Shown here: positions 1 through 7,290 of the stretch, piece after piece | Layout of the letters: the number at the start of each line of letters is the position of its first letter | Numbering within the stretch: the stretch's first letter is position 1 | Source of the DNA: Bacteroidota bacterium | GTDB taxonomy: Bacteria; Bacteroidota; Ignavibacteria; UBA10030; UBA8401 | Direction of reading: 5' to 3' | Assembly: GCA_030824295.1 (NCBI GenBank) | Contig: JAVBYA010000409.1 | Location: forward strand, 1-11,461 | DNA length: 11,461 nt | Program-made: the position numbers and the translations under genes | The notes under the pieces: generated by a model | Seen by the model: only the letters and a program-made list of their open reading frames with translations | Database searches by the model: none | Told to the model about the DNA's origin: nothing

Positions 1-238
1 TGTGGACCTGACGCTGATCGATTCCATCGGGAATGAACTGGAGATGCCGACCGGGTACGATGATTTCACGGAACGTGCATCGCATGAATTCACTGCTCTC
101 ACGGAACATGTCCTGGCGAACCGTGCACTGCTGCTGGATGTGATGACGAAGCATGGATTCAAGCCGATCAAAAGCGAATGGTGGCATTACGATTTCCGCG
201 GCTGGGAACAGTTCCCGGTGATGGATGAGCCGTTCTGA
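1..238 (+). CDS. D-alanyl-D-alanine dipeptidase (VanX/DdpX, peptidase M15D), 3' end only
   Basis: This is the C-terminal part (about 78 residues) of a zinc D-Ala-D-Ala dipeptidase; the start lies before the window. Such enzymes split the D-Ala-D-Ala dipeptide, either recycling cell-wall precursors or, in VanX, supporting glycopeptide resistance. The first visible residues, VDLTL, match the end of the family's SxHxxGxAxD motif, so the Asp at bases 5-7 is the expected second zinc ligand. The SEWWHYDF motif follows near bases 173-196; its Glu is the catalytic base and its His the third zinc ligand. The MPTGYDDFTERA stretch between them is also typical. The stop codon overlaps the ATG of the next gene by one base (TGATG). 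No vanH or vanA homologue is visible, so a role in peptidoglycan turnover is more likely than resistance. The family is clear; the physiological role is inferred. Confidence 0.88.
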   Translation, partial: VDLTLIDSIGNELEMPTGYDDFTERASHEFTALTEHVLANRALLLDVMTKHGFKPIKSEWWHYDFRGWEQFPVMDEPF

Positions 239-1263
239 TGAGCTGGGACCCTGAATCGGTGCAGAATGTACTGCTGGTCCGAACGGACCGCATCGGCGAT
301 GTGGTCCTTTCGCTGCCGATGCTTCCCCTCATCAAAAAGAAGTTCCCCCGCGCACGGGTGACGGTGATGGTCCGGCCGTACACGAAGGAACTGGTGGAGC
401 ATCACTCCTGTGTGGATGATATCATCCTATGGGATGAAACGAAAGGCGTGCTTCCGTATGTGTCGCTCCTGAAGGCACGCCGGTTCGATGTTGTGATCCT
501 TCCATATCCGCGATTCAATCTTGCACTGATCTGCTTTCTGGCCGGTATCCCGGTGCGGGTGGGGACGGGATTCCGGTGGTATTCATTCCTCTTCAATAAG
601 CGGATCTATGAACACCGCAAGGATGCACGCCGTCATGAGGTGGAATACAATCTGAACCTTCTCACGACCATTGGAATCGTTCCTGATGCAACACCGGTGT
701 TCGAGTTCGAACCGGATGAAGCAGCGAAGAGAACGATCCATTCCAGACTGCAAGCGGACCATGTCGGGCGGTTCGCCGTTCTGCATGCCGGGAGCGGCGG
801 TTCGGCACGGGATTGGAGTGTGGAGAAGTTCGCACAGTTAGGCGATGTTCTTCAAAACGAGATGGGACTGCAGGTCGTGCTGACGGGTGGACCGGGAGAG
901 AAGGGATTGGTCGCGTCGCTGGCAGCGAACATGTCACATCCGCCGCTGCAATATGCCGGGATATTCTCCCTTCAGGAACTGGCAGCACTCTTTCGCCGTG
1001 CAGAAGTATTCATAGCGAACTCCACCGGTCCGCTGCATATCGCCTCTATGGTCGGTACACCGGTCGTGGCGTTCTATCCTCCCATCATCCAATGCAGTCC
1101 GCTGCGGTGGGGACCATACACGGAGAAGAAAAAAGTATTCACGGCGGACAATGCTTCATGTCCGCTCTGTAACGGAGGGCCATGCACCTCCAATGTCTGC
1201 ATGGACCAGATCACGGTGGCGCAGGTCGCAGCAGCGGTCAAAGAACTGACCTCCGGTCAGTAA
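238..1263 (+). CDS. Glycosyltransferase family 9 protein (ADP-heptose:LPS heptosyltransferase-like)
   Basis: This 341-residue protein has the two-Rossmann-fold (GT-B) layout of GT9 enzymes, which add heptose from ADP-heptose to the lipopolysaccharide inner core on the cytoplasmic face of the inner membrane. Visible landmarks are the N-terminal VLLVRTDRIGDVVLSLPML acceptor-side motif (about residues 11-29), HAGSGGSARDWSVEKF opening the second domain (His183), LTGGPGEK, and the nucleotide-sugar site NSTGPLHIAS (residues 261-270, with His267). Length is normal for the family. Near the C-terminus lies a cysteine cluster C-x2-C-x4-C-x4-C (Cys308, 311, 316, 321), which resembles Cys motifs in many GT9 proteins. 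The ATG at 238 overlaps the previous stop by one base and has no clear Shine-Dalgarno sequence, so translational coupling is likely. The actual donor and acceptor sugars cannot be told from sequence. Confidence 0.93.
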   Translation: MSWDPESVQNVLLVRTDRIGDVVLSLPMLPLIKKKFPRARVTVMVRPYTKELVEHHSCVDDIILWDETKGVLPYVSLLKARRFDVVILPYPRFNLALICFLAGIPVRVGTGFRWYSFLFNKRIYEHRKDARRHEVEYNLNLLTTIGIVPDATPVFEFEPDEAAKRTIHSRLQADHVGRFAVLHAGSGGSARDWSVEKFAQLGDVLQNEMGLQVVLTGGPGEKGLVASLAANMSHPPLQYAGIFSLQELAALFRRAEVFIANSTGPLHIASMVGTPVVAFYPPIIQCSPLRWGPYTEKKKVFTADNASCPLCNGGPCTSNVCMDQITVAQVAAAVKELTSGQ

Positions 1264-1318
1264 GGCGGGAGAGCGGCATTCGCTCGACCGAACAGCAATT
1301 GAGAATGGGATCATCCAC

Positions 1319-2089
1319 ATGGTACACTATGTTCGAATGATCATCTGCATACCGATCTTCGCCGGTATGCTGACGGCTCAACGCGCAGAACCGCAGCGCG
1401 CGTTCGGCGTCGGTGAACGGCTCTTGTTCGATGTCAACTTCGGCATCATCACTGCCGGTTATGCGGAGATGCTCATCCCGAAACTGGATACGGTGATGGG
1501 GAATACCACGTATCAGGTGCAGTTCAACGTCCGTTCCACCCCCACGTTCGATATGTTCTTTGAAGTGCGGGACCGGTATGAGACCTATCTGGATACAGCC
1601 GGTATCTTCCCCTGGCGGTTCGAACAGCATATCAAAGAAGGGAAGTTCAAGCGGGACTACTCCGCTTACTTCGATCAGAAGAATCATGTCGCTCAGACGC
1701 CGGACGGTGACTTTCCCATTCCTCCCTTTGTACACGATATCATGTCCGCGTTCTATTATGCACGCACCATCGATTTCACCGGATTCAAAGTGGGGCAACG
1801 GGTGAAGCTGATGAACTTCTTCAAAGGGAAGTCGAACCCGCTCGAGATCAAATATCTCGGCACGCAGAAGATCGACGTCGATGCCGGGACGTTCAACTGC
1901 ATCATCGTGGAACCGATGGTGAAAGAGGGGGGATTGTTCAAGAGCGAAGGACGGATCCTCATCTGGATGTCGAATGATGAACGGCGCATACCGGTGAAAG
2001 TGAACACCAAAGTGATCATCGGCTCCATCGATGCCGAATTGAAGGAATACTCAGGATTGAACGGACCATTGAAGGCGAAGCAGCCATGA
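1319..2089 (+). CDS. DUF3108 domain-containing secreted protein
   Basis: This is a 256-residue exported protein of the DUF3108 family, whose biochemical function is not established. Residues 1-20 form a signal peptide (hydrophobic IICIPIFAGMLTA) with a likely signal peptidase I cut before Gln21. The mature part opens with the family's GERLLFDVNFGIITAGYAEM region (about 32-51). It continues with the aromatic and charged strands PWRFEQHIKEGKFKRDYSAYF (98-118) and VHDIMSAFYYART (138-150), all expected for this beta-rich fold. The protein is probably periplasmic. A 55-base gap separates it from the glycosyltransferase gene, the largest break in this half of the window, so a promoter could lie there although I could not identify one. 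The ATG at 1319 has only a weak purine stretch upstream. Met7 (1337) is a possible later start. Its stop overlaps the next ATG (ATGA). Confidence 0.87.
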   Translation: MVHYVRMIICIPIFAGMLTAQRAEPQRAFGVGERLLFDVNFGIITAGYAEMLIPKLDTVMGNTTYQVQFNVRSTPTFDMFFEVRDRYETYLDTAGIFPWRFEQHIKEGKFKRDYSAYFDQKNHVAQTPDGDFPIPPFVHDIMSAFYYARTIDFTGFKVGQRVKLMNFFKGKSNPLEIKYLGTQKIDVDAGTFNCIIVEPMVKEGGLFKSEGRILIWMSNDERRIPVKVNTKVIIGSIDAELKEYSGLNGPLKAKQP

Positions 2090-3009
2090 GCGAGACCATC
2101 GAGAACGAAGCGGGACTGTTCCAATCCCAGCAGACCCGCTATAGACCGTCAACATTCGCATTTGCCGCACTCGGGATCCTGTTCGTCCTCTATCAGCTTG
2201 TCGGCGGCGGTATCACTGTGCTCATCATCGGCAGCGCCATCACCGAGGATAACGTGATGGTCGCCCGTCTCGCGACGATGTTCGCTCAGATCGTCTTCCT
2301 GCTCATTCCGACACTCTATCTTGCCAGACGGCAGAACGGTTCGCTTGCCGATGTCTTCCCGCTCCGCATGCCGTCATTCAAAGAGTGGTTCCTGGCTCTT
2401 GCCGGTATGATCGCATTGATGCAGGTGGCGGAGACGTATCTGTACCTGCAGAGCATGATCCCGGTGCCGGACGCTTTGGCTGCGGTCATCGCGCAATTCA
2501 AAGAGGCGATCGATGCAACGTTCAAGATGCTGCTCGTTGCGGATTCGCTGCCGGAGATGCTGTTCGTGGTGCTGGTAGCGGCGGTGACCCCGGCCGTCTG
2601 CGAGGAATTGATGTTCCGCGGACTCATCCAGCGGAACTTCTCATTGGCGTACGGCGGGAAACTCGGTTTCCTCTATACCGGGACCATCTTCGCGCTCTAT
2701 CATATGAATCCATTCTGGCTGCTGCCGCTCATCGCCCTTGGTATCTATTTCAGTTTTCTGCAGTACCGTTCCCGCTCTCTCTGGCTTCCCATCGCGGCGC
2801 ATCTCATCAACAATGCCGCTGCTACGGTCGGTGCATTCATCTACGGAGTGACGGACGATACGACACCGACGCTGTTCCTCGGTGCGGAGAATCAGCCGTC
2901 GGCGGCAGCAGTTCTTGGCAGCGGAGCAATGTTCGCACTGCTGTTCTTTCTGCTCATCAATCAATATATTCGGGTCACGGAACGGATCCATTCCGGCGAG
3001 GAGGTCTGA
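2086..3009 (+). CDS. CPBP family intramembrane glutamic endopeptidase
   Basis: This 307-residue multi-pass membrane protein belongs to the CPBP/Abi family (CAAX protease and bacteriocin-processing enzymes, related to Rce1). All three family motifs are present: EELMFRG (Glu173, Glu174, Arg178), FALYHMNPF (with His206) and HLINNA (His239, Asn243). Glu173 and the two His residues are the expected active-site residues within the membrane. Hydrophobic segments are visible around residues 24-50, 62-82, 101-120, 155-172, 190-225 and 280-300. Bacterial members process peptides or provide self-immunity to bacteriocins, but most have unknown substrates, and none can be assigned here. No bacteriocin gene is visible nearby. 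The start overlaps the preceding stop (ATGA). The last codons (HSGEEV) contain a GAGGAGGT sequence that serves as the ribosome binding site of the next gene. Confidence 0.92.
   Translation: MSETIENEAGLFQSQQTRYRPSTFAFAALGILFVLYQLVGGGITVLIIGSAITEDNVMVARLATMFAQIVFLLIPTLYLARRQNGSLADVFPLRMPSFKEWFLALAGMIALMQVAETYLYLQSMIPVPDALAAVIAQFKEAIDATFKMLLVADSLPEMLFVVLVAAVTPAVCEELMFRGLIQRNFSLAYGGKLGFLYTGTIFALYHMNPFWLLPLIALGIYFSFLQYRSRSLWLPIAAHLINNAAATVGAFIYGVTDDTTPTLFLGAENQPSAAAVLGSGAMFALLFFLLINQYIRVTERIHSGEEV
2998..3005 (+). promoter_or_regulatory. Strong Shine-Dalgarno sequence for the DUF2007-like gene
   Basis: GAGGAGGT is an essentially perfect complement to the 16S rRNA anti-Shine-Dalgarno sequence. It ends four bases before the ATG at 3009 (the AGGAGG core counts to 3004). 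Most starts in this window have weak or no Shine-Dalgarno sequence, so this site strongly supports initiation at 3009. It lies inside the last codons of the CPBP protease gene. Confidence 0.75.
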
Positions 3010-3284
3010 TGGCTTCTCAGAACCAAGCGGAGGGAGCGTTCACGATACCTGAAGGATACCGGTTCTTCTGCAGCTGCCCGTCCTATTTTGCAATGGACCT
3101 GGTCGGAACGAACCTGACCATGAACGGCATCGATGCCGTCTGGAATTATCCCGAACAGTTCGATCACTCAGAACAGGCGGCGGAACTTCCGTCGCTCTAT
3201 GTCCGCGCAGACCAGGCGGCACGGGCCGGCGAGGTTCTCGCGTCGCTCGATCTCACAGATTTCACCGATCACCATGGCATCTAA
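3009..3284 (+). CDS. Small DUF2007-like protein (putative signal-transducing family), 91 aa
   Basis: This is a short cytoplasmic protein of 91 residues with no signal peptide or membrane segment. The open frame extends far upstream inside the CPBP gene, so the true start is easily overlooked. The ATG at 3009 is supported by a TGATG overlap with the preceding stop and by a near-perfect GAGGAGGT ribosome binding site. The sequence fits the DUF2007 pattern: an aliphatic helix ending in GID (AMDLVGTNLTMNGIDAVW, about 28-45), a variable acidic stretch, then the strand-helix element SLYVRADQAARAGEVLASLD (about 62-81). DUF2007 proteins have a ferredoxin-like fold and no settled function. N-terminal Cys21 and Cys23 form a CSC motif of unknown meaning. 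The 3' end overlaps cdsA by 11 bases in a different frame. That it is a gene is fairly secure; the family call is by pattern only. Confidence 0.8.
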   Translation: MASQNQAEGAFTIPEGYRFFCSCPSYFAMDLVGTNLTMNGIDAVWNYPEQFDHSEQAAELPSLYVRADQAARAGEVLASLDLTDFTDHHGI

Positions 3285-4236
3285 ATTCTCCAATCTTGCG
3301 CCCCGCGTCGCAGTAGCGGTCCTGGGCATCCCGTTCATCCTCTATGCATCCTATTCCGGCGGTGTGCTGTTCCTGCTGTTCGTGCTCGCTATCGGACTGC
3401 TCGCGCTCCGCGAGTTCTTCACCATGGCGGAAGCGAAGGGAGCGAAACCGCAGAAAGCTCTCGCGATGACCGGATTGGCGGCGCTGCATCTGTCGTTCTT
3501 CCATGAGCAGATTCAGGATCTCATCCTGCCGTTCTTCATTGACGGCGGCGGGATCTCGCTGCTGATGAAACTGCAGCTGTTCCTGACGGTACTGTTCCTG
3601 TTCCTGACGCTGGTGATGCTGGCGGAACTGTTCCGCAACAATGGTTCCGCGTTCCTGAATGCAGGAGCGACCATCTTCGGCGTGATGTATGTCGGCGTCT
3701 TTCTGGCATCGCTCACCGGCATCCGCGAACTGTTCGGTGCGGAATTCCCGTACCATCTTGCCATCCAGTTCGTTCCGGAGTTTGCGCCGCTCTCCGATGA
3801 CATGCTCCGTACCACTACCTATGCGTGGGGAGGATGGACCATCGTTGCGATCCTTGCTTCCATCTGGATGTGCGATACCATGGCGTACTTCGGCGGACTC
3901 ACCATGGGGAAGCATAAACTCTTCCCGCGTGTCAGTCCCAACAAAAGCTGGGAAGGGGCTGTGTGGGGATTCGCCGGCGCGGTCGCGACCATGGTCATCT
4001 TCCGTTCGACACTGCTGCCGTACCTTGCGCTGCACCAGGCGCTCATCATCGGTGTGATGATCGGCGTGTTCGGCCAGATCGGCGATCTGATCGAATCGCT
4101 CTTAAAGCGTGATGCCGGTGTGAAGGATTCTTCATCGATCATTCCCGGACACGGCGGCGTCTTCGACCGGTTCGACAGTCTCATCTTTGTCTCGCCTATG
4201 CTCTATCTTTATATCGATTTCGTGGTGCTTTCATGA
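3274..4236 (+). CDS. cdsA: Phosphatidate cytidylyltransferase (CDP-diacylglycerol synthase)
   Basis: CdsA makes CDP-diacylglycerol from phosphatidic acid and CTP in the inner membrane, the branch point for bacterial phospholipids. The protein has about 320 residues and is strongly hydrophobic with many membrane segments. The diagnostic CDP-alcohol synthase signature is intact at residues 275-301: SLLKRDAGVKD, then PGHGGVFDRFD, including Lys278-Arg279, Lys284-Asp285, His293-Gly-Gly and Asp298-Arg-Phe-Asp301. The upstream CDTMAYFGG and SPNKSWEG motifs are also typical. I chose the ATG at 3274 (MASKFSNLAPRV) because the open frame upstream of it is only the shadow of the DUF2007-like gene. The real gene overlaps that one by 11 bases and lacks a visible Shine-Dalgarno sequence, so coupling is likely. 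CdsA often sits beside uppS, dxr or psd; none of those is seen here. Confidence 0.95.
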   Translation: MASKFSNLAPRVAVAVLGIPFILYASYSGGVLFLLFVLAIGLLALREFFTMAEAKGAKPQKALAMTGLAALHLSFFHEQIQDLILPFFIDGGGISLLMKLQLFLTVLFLFLTLVMLAELFRNNGSAFLNAGATIFGVMYVGVFLASLTGIRELFGAEFPYHLAIQFVPEFAPLSDDMLRTTTYAWGGWTIVAILASIWMCDTMAYFGGLTMGKHKLFPRVSPNKSWEGAVWGFAGAVATMVIFRSTLLPYLALHQALIIGVMIGVFGQIGDLIESLLKRDAGVKDSSSIIPGHGGVFDRFDSLIFVSPMLYLYIDFVVLS

Positions 4237-4670
4237 ATAGGATATCATCAACCATACTCTTCCTCCTATTCGCTCTGATGGCGACTGGATGTGCCACTAT
4301 CATCAAAGGGTCGCATGAATCGGTCCCATTGGTCAACTATACTCCCGGAACGGTGATCAAGGACCAATATGGCATAGTGATCCCTGTGTTCGAGGACAAC
4401 AATATCCGGACGAACCGCTCGGCCAATCCCTATGACCGGGTGACGGAAAAGATCGATACGATCGGACGGGACTATTTCGTGATGTTGGATGTCACGGAGC
4501 GTCCGGTGCTGACGGTGGAACGGGACGGACTCCGGACGGTTGTCGTTCCAAACCGCCGCATCGGAATCGGATGGATCATCCTTGATACAGTGCTTGGACT
4601 CTATCCGGCATTCATCGATGCGTCATCCGGCGCATGGTATACCTATACACCGATCACACTACCGAACTGA
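4233..4670 (+). CDS. Small putative lipoprotein, unknown function
   Basis: This is a 145-residue protein with a lipoprotein signal peptide. A short basic start (MNR) is followed by a hydrophobic core and the lipobox ATGC, with Cys20 as the expected lipidated residue. The mature protein is anchored in the inner or outer membrane. The start CATIIKGSHESVPL resembles many small bacterial lipoproteins that begin CA(T/S)I(I/F)xG. The C-terminal segment with LDTVLGLYPAFIDASSGAWYTYTP resembles the 'DxxxG...iDxxtGawy.l.p' ending of the same loose group; their function is unknown. The ATG overlaps the cdsA stop (ATGA), and the stop is directly followed by the rimO ATG with no gap. The position suggests co-expression with lipid and envelope genes, but no specific role can be given. 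Confidence 0.82.
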   Translation: MNRISSTILFLLFALMATGCATIIKGSHESVPLVNYTPGTVIKDQYGIVIPVFEDNNIRTNRSANPYDRVTEKIDTIGRDYFVMLDVTERPVLTVERDGLRTVVVPNRRIGIGWIILDTVLGLYPAFIDASSGAWYTYTPITLPN

Positions 4671-5972
4671 ATGAATACTCGACAGCAAAAGATCAACATC
4701 ATCACCCTCGGTTGTGCGAAGAACACGGTCGATTCCGAAGCATTGTACAGTCAGCTTCTGCACAACGATTTTACGCTGACGGAGCAGATCGATGATGCGG
4801 ATATCGCCATCATCAACACGTGCGGGTTCATCGACGCGGCAAAACGGCAATCGGTGGACACGATCCTTGCAGCGGTGGAGCGGAAGAGCTCCGGTCAGCT
4901 GAGCAAGGTGTATGTGATGGGCTGTCTGGTGGAACGGTACAAGAACGACCTCCAAAAGGAGATCCCGGAGATCGATAATTTCTTCGGCTCGAACGAATTG
5001 CCGAACATCCTTGAATCGCTCGGAGGGAAGTACAAGTATGAGCTGCTGGGGGAACGGTCCGTTTCCACGCCAAACTACTTCTCCTACATCAAGATCTCCG
5101 AAGGGTGCGATAATCCCTGTTCCTTCTGTGCCATCCCGCTGATGCGCGGGAAACACCGCACGAAGCCGGTGGAACAGGTGATGGACGAGACGATGCGCCT
5201 GGTGGAGAAAGGGGTGAAGGAACTGATCGTGATCGGTCAGGATACGACGTACTATGGACTGGACATCTACGGCGAACGGAAACTGGCATCACTGCTCACG
5301 TCCCTTGCTTCGGTGAAGGAGCTGGAGTGGATCCGGCTGATGTATGCATTCCCGGCGAAGTTCCCGGCGGACATCCTGGATGTGTTCAAAAGCAATCCCA
5401 AACTGTGCCGGTATCTGGACATGCCGATCCAGCACGCGGCGGATAATGTGCTGAAGTCGATGCGCCGCGGTATCACACGCCGCACAACAGAGAATCTGAT
5501 CGAGACCATCCGTACCGCAGTGCCGCAGATCGCACTCCGTACCACGCTCATCGTCGGATATCCGAACGAGACCGAGGCGGACATCCAGGAACTTGCGCAG
5601 TTCATCAGGGATGTGAAATTCGACCGGCTCGGCGTCTTCACCTATTCGCAGGAGGATGATACAACGGCGTTCGGACTCGGCGACCCTGTCCCGGAAGAGG
5701 AGAAGGAACGGCGGAAAGAGTACATCATGGAGATCCAGCGGGAGATCTCGCTGGAGAAGAACGAATCCCGCATCGGGATGAAGACCCGCGCGGTCATCGA
5801 ACGCTCTGAGAACGGCAGCTTCGTCGGGCGCACGGAGTGGGATGCTCCGGAAGTGGACAATGAAGTGTTCATACCGGCAACGGAGCATGTCCGCGTCGAT
5901 GATTTTGTGAATGTCACCATCACCGATGCGACCGAATACGATCTCTATGCGGAGATCACAAGCAAGGAGTGA
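4671..5972 (+). CDS. rimO: Ribosomal protein S12 methylthiotransferase RimO
   Basis: RimO is a radical-SAM enzyme that puts a methylthio group on the conserved aspartate of ribosomal protein S12. All expected parts are present in 433 residues. The N-terminal UPF0004 domain carries the three auxiliary [4Fe-4S] cysteines Cys15 (LGCAKN), Cys51 (NTCGF) and Cys85 (MGCL). The radical-SAM cluster is CDNPCSFC (Cys146, 150, 153), followed by AIPLMRGKHRTKP. Later come MRRGITR and YSQEDDTTAF, which are typical of RimO rather than MiaB. A TRAM RNA- or protein-binding domain spans about 365-433. The LGCAKNTVDSE start, rather than the MiaB-like TxGCQMN, also favours RimO. Translation starts immediately after the preceding stop with no clear Shine-Dalgarno sequence. 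The gene lies within an apparent operon of envelope genes, with no clear functional link to them. Confidence 0.96.
   Translation: MNTRQQKINIITLGCAKNTVDSEALYSQLLHNDFTLTEQIDDADIAIINTCGFIDAAKRQSVDTILAAVERKSSGQLSKVYVMGCLVERYKNDLQKEIPEIDNFFGSNELPNILESLGGKYKYELLGERSVSTPNYFSYIKISEGCDNPCSFCAIPLMRGKHRTKPVEQVMDETMRLVEKGVKELIVIGQDTTYYGLDIYGERKLASLLTSLASVKELEWIRLMYAFPAKFPADILDVFKSNPKLCRYLDMPIQHAADNVLKSMRRGITRRTTENLIETIRTAVPQIALRTTLIVGYPNETEADIQELAQFIRDVKFDRLGVFTYSQEDDTTAFGLGDPVPEEEKERRKEYIMEIQREISLEKNESRIGMKTRAVIERSENGSFVGRTEWDAPEVDNEVFIPATEHVRVDDFVNVTITDATEYDLYAEITSKE
5964..5969 (+). promoter_or_regulatory. Shine-Dalgarno sequence fixing the GWxTD gene start
   Basis: AAGGAG lies inside the last codons of rimO and ends five bases before the ATG at 5975. 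A GTG at 5969 is also in frame, but it overlaps this site and would have no ribosome binding site of its own. The ATG is therefore the better start. Confidence 0.6.
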
Positions 5973-5974
5973 CG

Positions 5975-7258
5975 ATGAAACGGATGCTCATCCTGCTGCT
6001 CTGTTCCTCTGCGCTCCTGGCGCAGGTGGAGTCCCGCAAGACCTATGTGGCATTCGACCTGCCGAAGTTCTTCGTGGATGTCCTCGGCTTCTCCTCCGGC
6101 GATTCCCTCACCACCCGGGTGGATATCTACCTGCAGGTGCCGTACGACGATATCCAATTCGTGAAGAAGAACGACCGGTATGTGGGGAGCTACGAAGTAA
6201 CGGTGAACTTCCTGACCGACGACAATGCATCCGTTGCGGAGAAGATCTGGACGGAAGAGGTACGCGTTCCGGTCTTCGAATATACGGAATCGAAGAAGAC
6301 CTCCAGTCTCACCCGGCGCTCCATGGAGATGCTCCCGGGCATCTACACCATCCGCGTGCAGGTGAAGGATCTGGAATCCAAGAAAGTCTCATTCGTCGTG
6401 AAGAAGATCCTCATCGGCAATTACTTCAACAAGGAACTTGCACTGAGCGACGTGATGCTGGTGAACCGTTCTGCGGCGGAAGGGGAGCGGCGCGCCATCT
6501 CTCCGAACATCCAGGGCGATATCGGCGAGAGGAACAATTCGTTCTCCATCTTCTTCGAGGTCTATTCGGACGGTTCCATCGATTCGCTGCTGCTGCATTA
6601 TACCATCACGGACTCCAAAGGGAAGGAGTTCCTCAATACCGTCCAGCGCTTCAAGGTGAACGGGAAGAAGGACCAGGTGATCACCCGGTTCGACAGTGCC
6701 AAATATTCTCCCGGCGCCTACGTGCTGGCAGTGGATGCGCGTCCGGTGAAGGCCGATTCCGCCGCACTGCCGGTCGTGAAGAAGAGGATGTTCGTCGTCC
6801 GTTCCGGCAATATGCCCGTGAGTATCTCGGATGTAGATCTTGCGGTGAAGCAGATGCGCTATATCGCCAAGTCGGACGAGTTCGATATGATCGATGAGAC
6901 CAAGGACCCGGACGAGAAGCGGCGGCTGTTCGATGCATTCTGGAAGAAACGGGACCCGAGTCCGGCCACCCCCGTGAACGAATACATGGAGGAATACTAC
7001 AGCCGTGTGGAATATGCGAACAAGCACTTCTCGCATTATCAACAAGGCTGGCGGACCGACATGGGTATGGTCTTCATCCTCTTCGGGTCGCCGAACAATG
7101 TGGAACGACACCCGTTCGATATCGATTCCAAACCATACGAAGTATGGAGCTACTTCGAATATAACCGCAGCATCGTCTTCGTGGATGAATCCGGATTCGG
7201 CGATTATCGGCTGCTCACTCCCATTTGGGACCTGCTGCAGCGGCTGAAAACGAACTGA
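5975..7258 (+). CDS. GWxTD domain-containing secreted protein
   Basis: This protein of about 427 residues is exported by a signal peptide (MKRMLILLLCSSALLA) with a probable cut before Gln17. The long middle region, about 25-280, is rich in alternating hydrophobic strands (for example VDIYLQVPYDDIQFV, GIYTIRVQVKDLE, GAYVLAVDARPV) and looks like two or more beta-sandwich domains. The C-terminal part is the hallmark GWxTD domain. A helix-rich lead-in (FDAFWKKRDPSPATPVNEYMEEYYSRV) comes first, then GWRTD at residues 358-362, MGMVFILFGSPNNVERHPF, and YEVWSYFEYNRSIVFVDE. These proteins are common in Bacteroidota, Ignavibacteria, Acidobacteria and related phyla; their function is unknown. The ATG at 5975 has a good AAGGAG site. 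The gene is followed by an Omp85-type outer-membrane protein, suggesting but not proving a joint envelope role. No hydrophobic C-terminal anchor is visible, so the mature protein is probably periplasmic or outer-membrane-associated. Confidence 0.9.
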   Translation: MKRMLILLLCSSALLAQVESRKTYVAFDLPKFFVDVLGFSSGDSLTTRVDIYLQVPYDDIQFVKKNDRYVGSYEVTVNFLTDDNASVAEKIWTEEVRVPVFEYTESKKTSSLTRRSMEMLPGIYTIRVQVKDLESKKVSFVVKKILIGNYFNKELALSDVMLVNRSAAEGERRAISPNIQGDIGERNNSFSIFFEVYSDGSIDSLLLHYTITDSKGKEFLNTVQRFKVNGKKDQVITRFDSAKYSPGAYVLAVDARPVKADSAALPVVKKRMFVVRSGNMPVSISDVDLAVKQMRYIAKSDEFDMIDETKDPDEKRRLFDAFWKKRDPSPATPVNEYMEEYYSRVEYANKHFSHYQQGWRTDMGMVFILFGSPNNVERHPFDIDSKPYEVWSYFEYNRSIVFVDESGFGDYRLLTPIWDLLQRLKTN

Positions 7259-7290
7259 TGGACCGTTCCGCTGTGCGGGACATTCGATGA
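7258..7290 (+). promoter_or_regulatory. Possible 10-codon leader/bridging mini-ORF
   Basis: A short frame ATG...TGA encodes MDRSAVRDIR between the GWxTD and Omp85 genes. Its ATG overlaps the GWxTD stop (TGATG at 7256-7260) and its TGA overlaps the Omp85 ATG (ATGA at 7287-7290). It could relay terminating ribosomes from one gene to the next and so couple translation. It lies directly upstream of the terminator-like hairpin at 7317-7353. It has no recognisable family and may be accidental, since such a short frame is weak evidence on its own. The double overlap is what makes it notable. Confidence 0.3.

Noticed and set aside
1..238. Vancomycin-resistance cluster suggested by the VanX-like gene
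   Set aside because: No vanH, vanA or two-component regulator is visible. DdpX-type dipeptidases occur widely without resistance, and only the end of this gene is in the window.
1271..1285. Short inverted repeat GAGCG-n5-CGCTC in the gap after the GT9 gene
   Set aside because: A 5-bp stem without a T-run is too weak to call a terminator and is expected by chance.
1238..1798. 186-codon open frame on the minus strand
   Set aside because: It lies opposite the DUF3108 gene, which has a recognised family match and signal peptide. The reverse frame has no recognisable domain and looks like a by-product of codon bias.
2385..3008. Upstream part of the frame containing the DUF2007-like gene
   Set aside because: This part overlaps the CPBP protease in another frame and is Arg/Gly/Cys-rich shadow sequence. 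Only the part from 3009 has protein-like character and a ribosome binding site.
3262..4035. 257-codon open frame on the minus strand
   Set aside because: It lies opposite cdsA. The translation is extremely rich in Gln, Glu, Arg and His, as expected from reading a hydrophobic membrane-protein gene backwards, and shows no family motif.
5911..6897. 328-codon plus-strand frame overlapping the GWxTD gene
   Set aside because: It is out of frame with a protein that has a signal peptide and the GWxTD hallmark. The alternative product is Arg/Gly-rich low-quality sequence without domain features.
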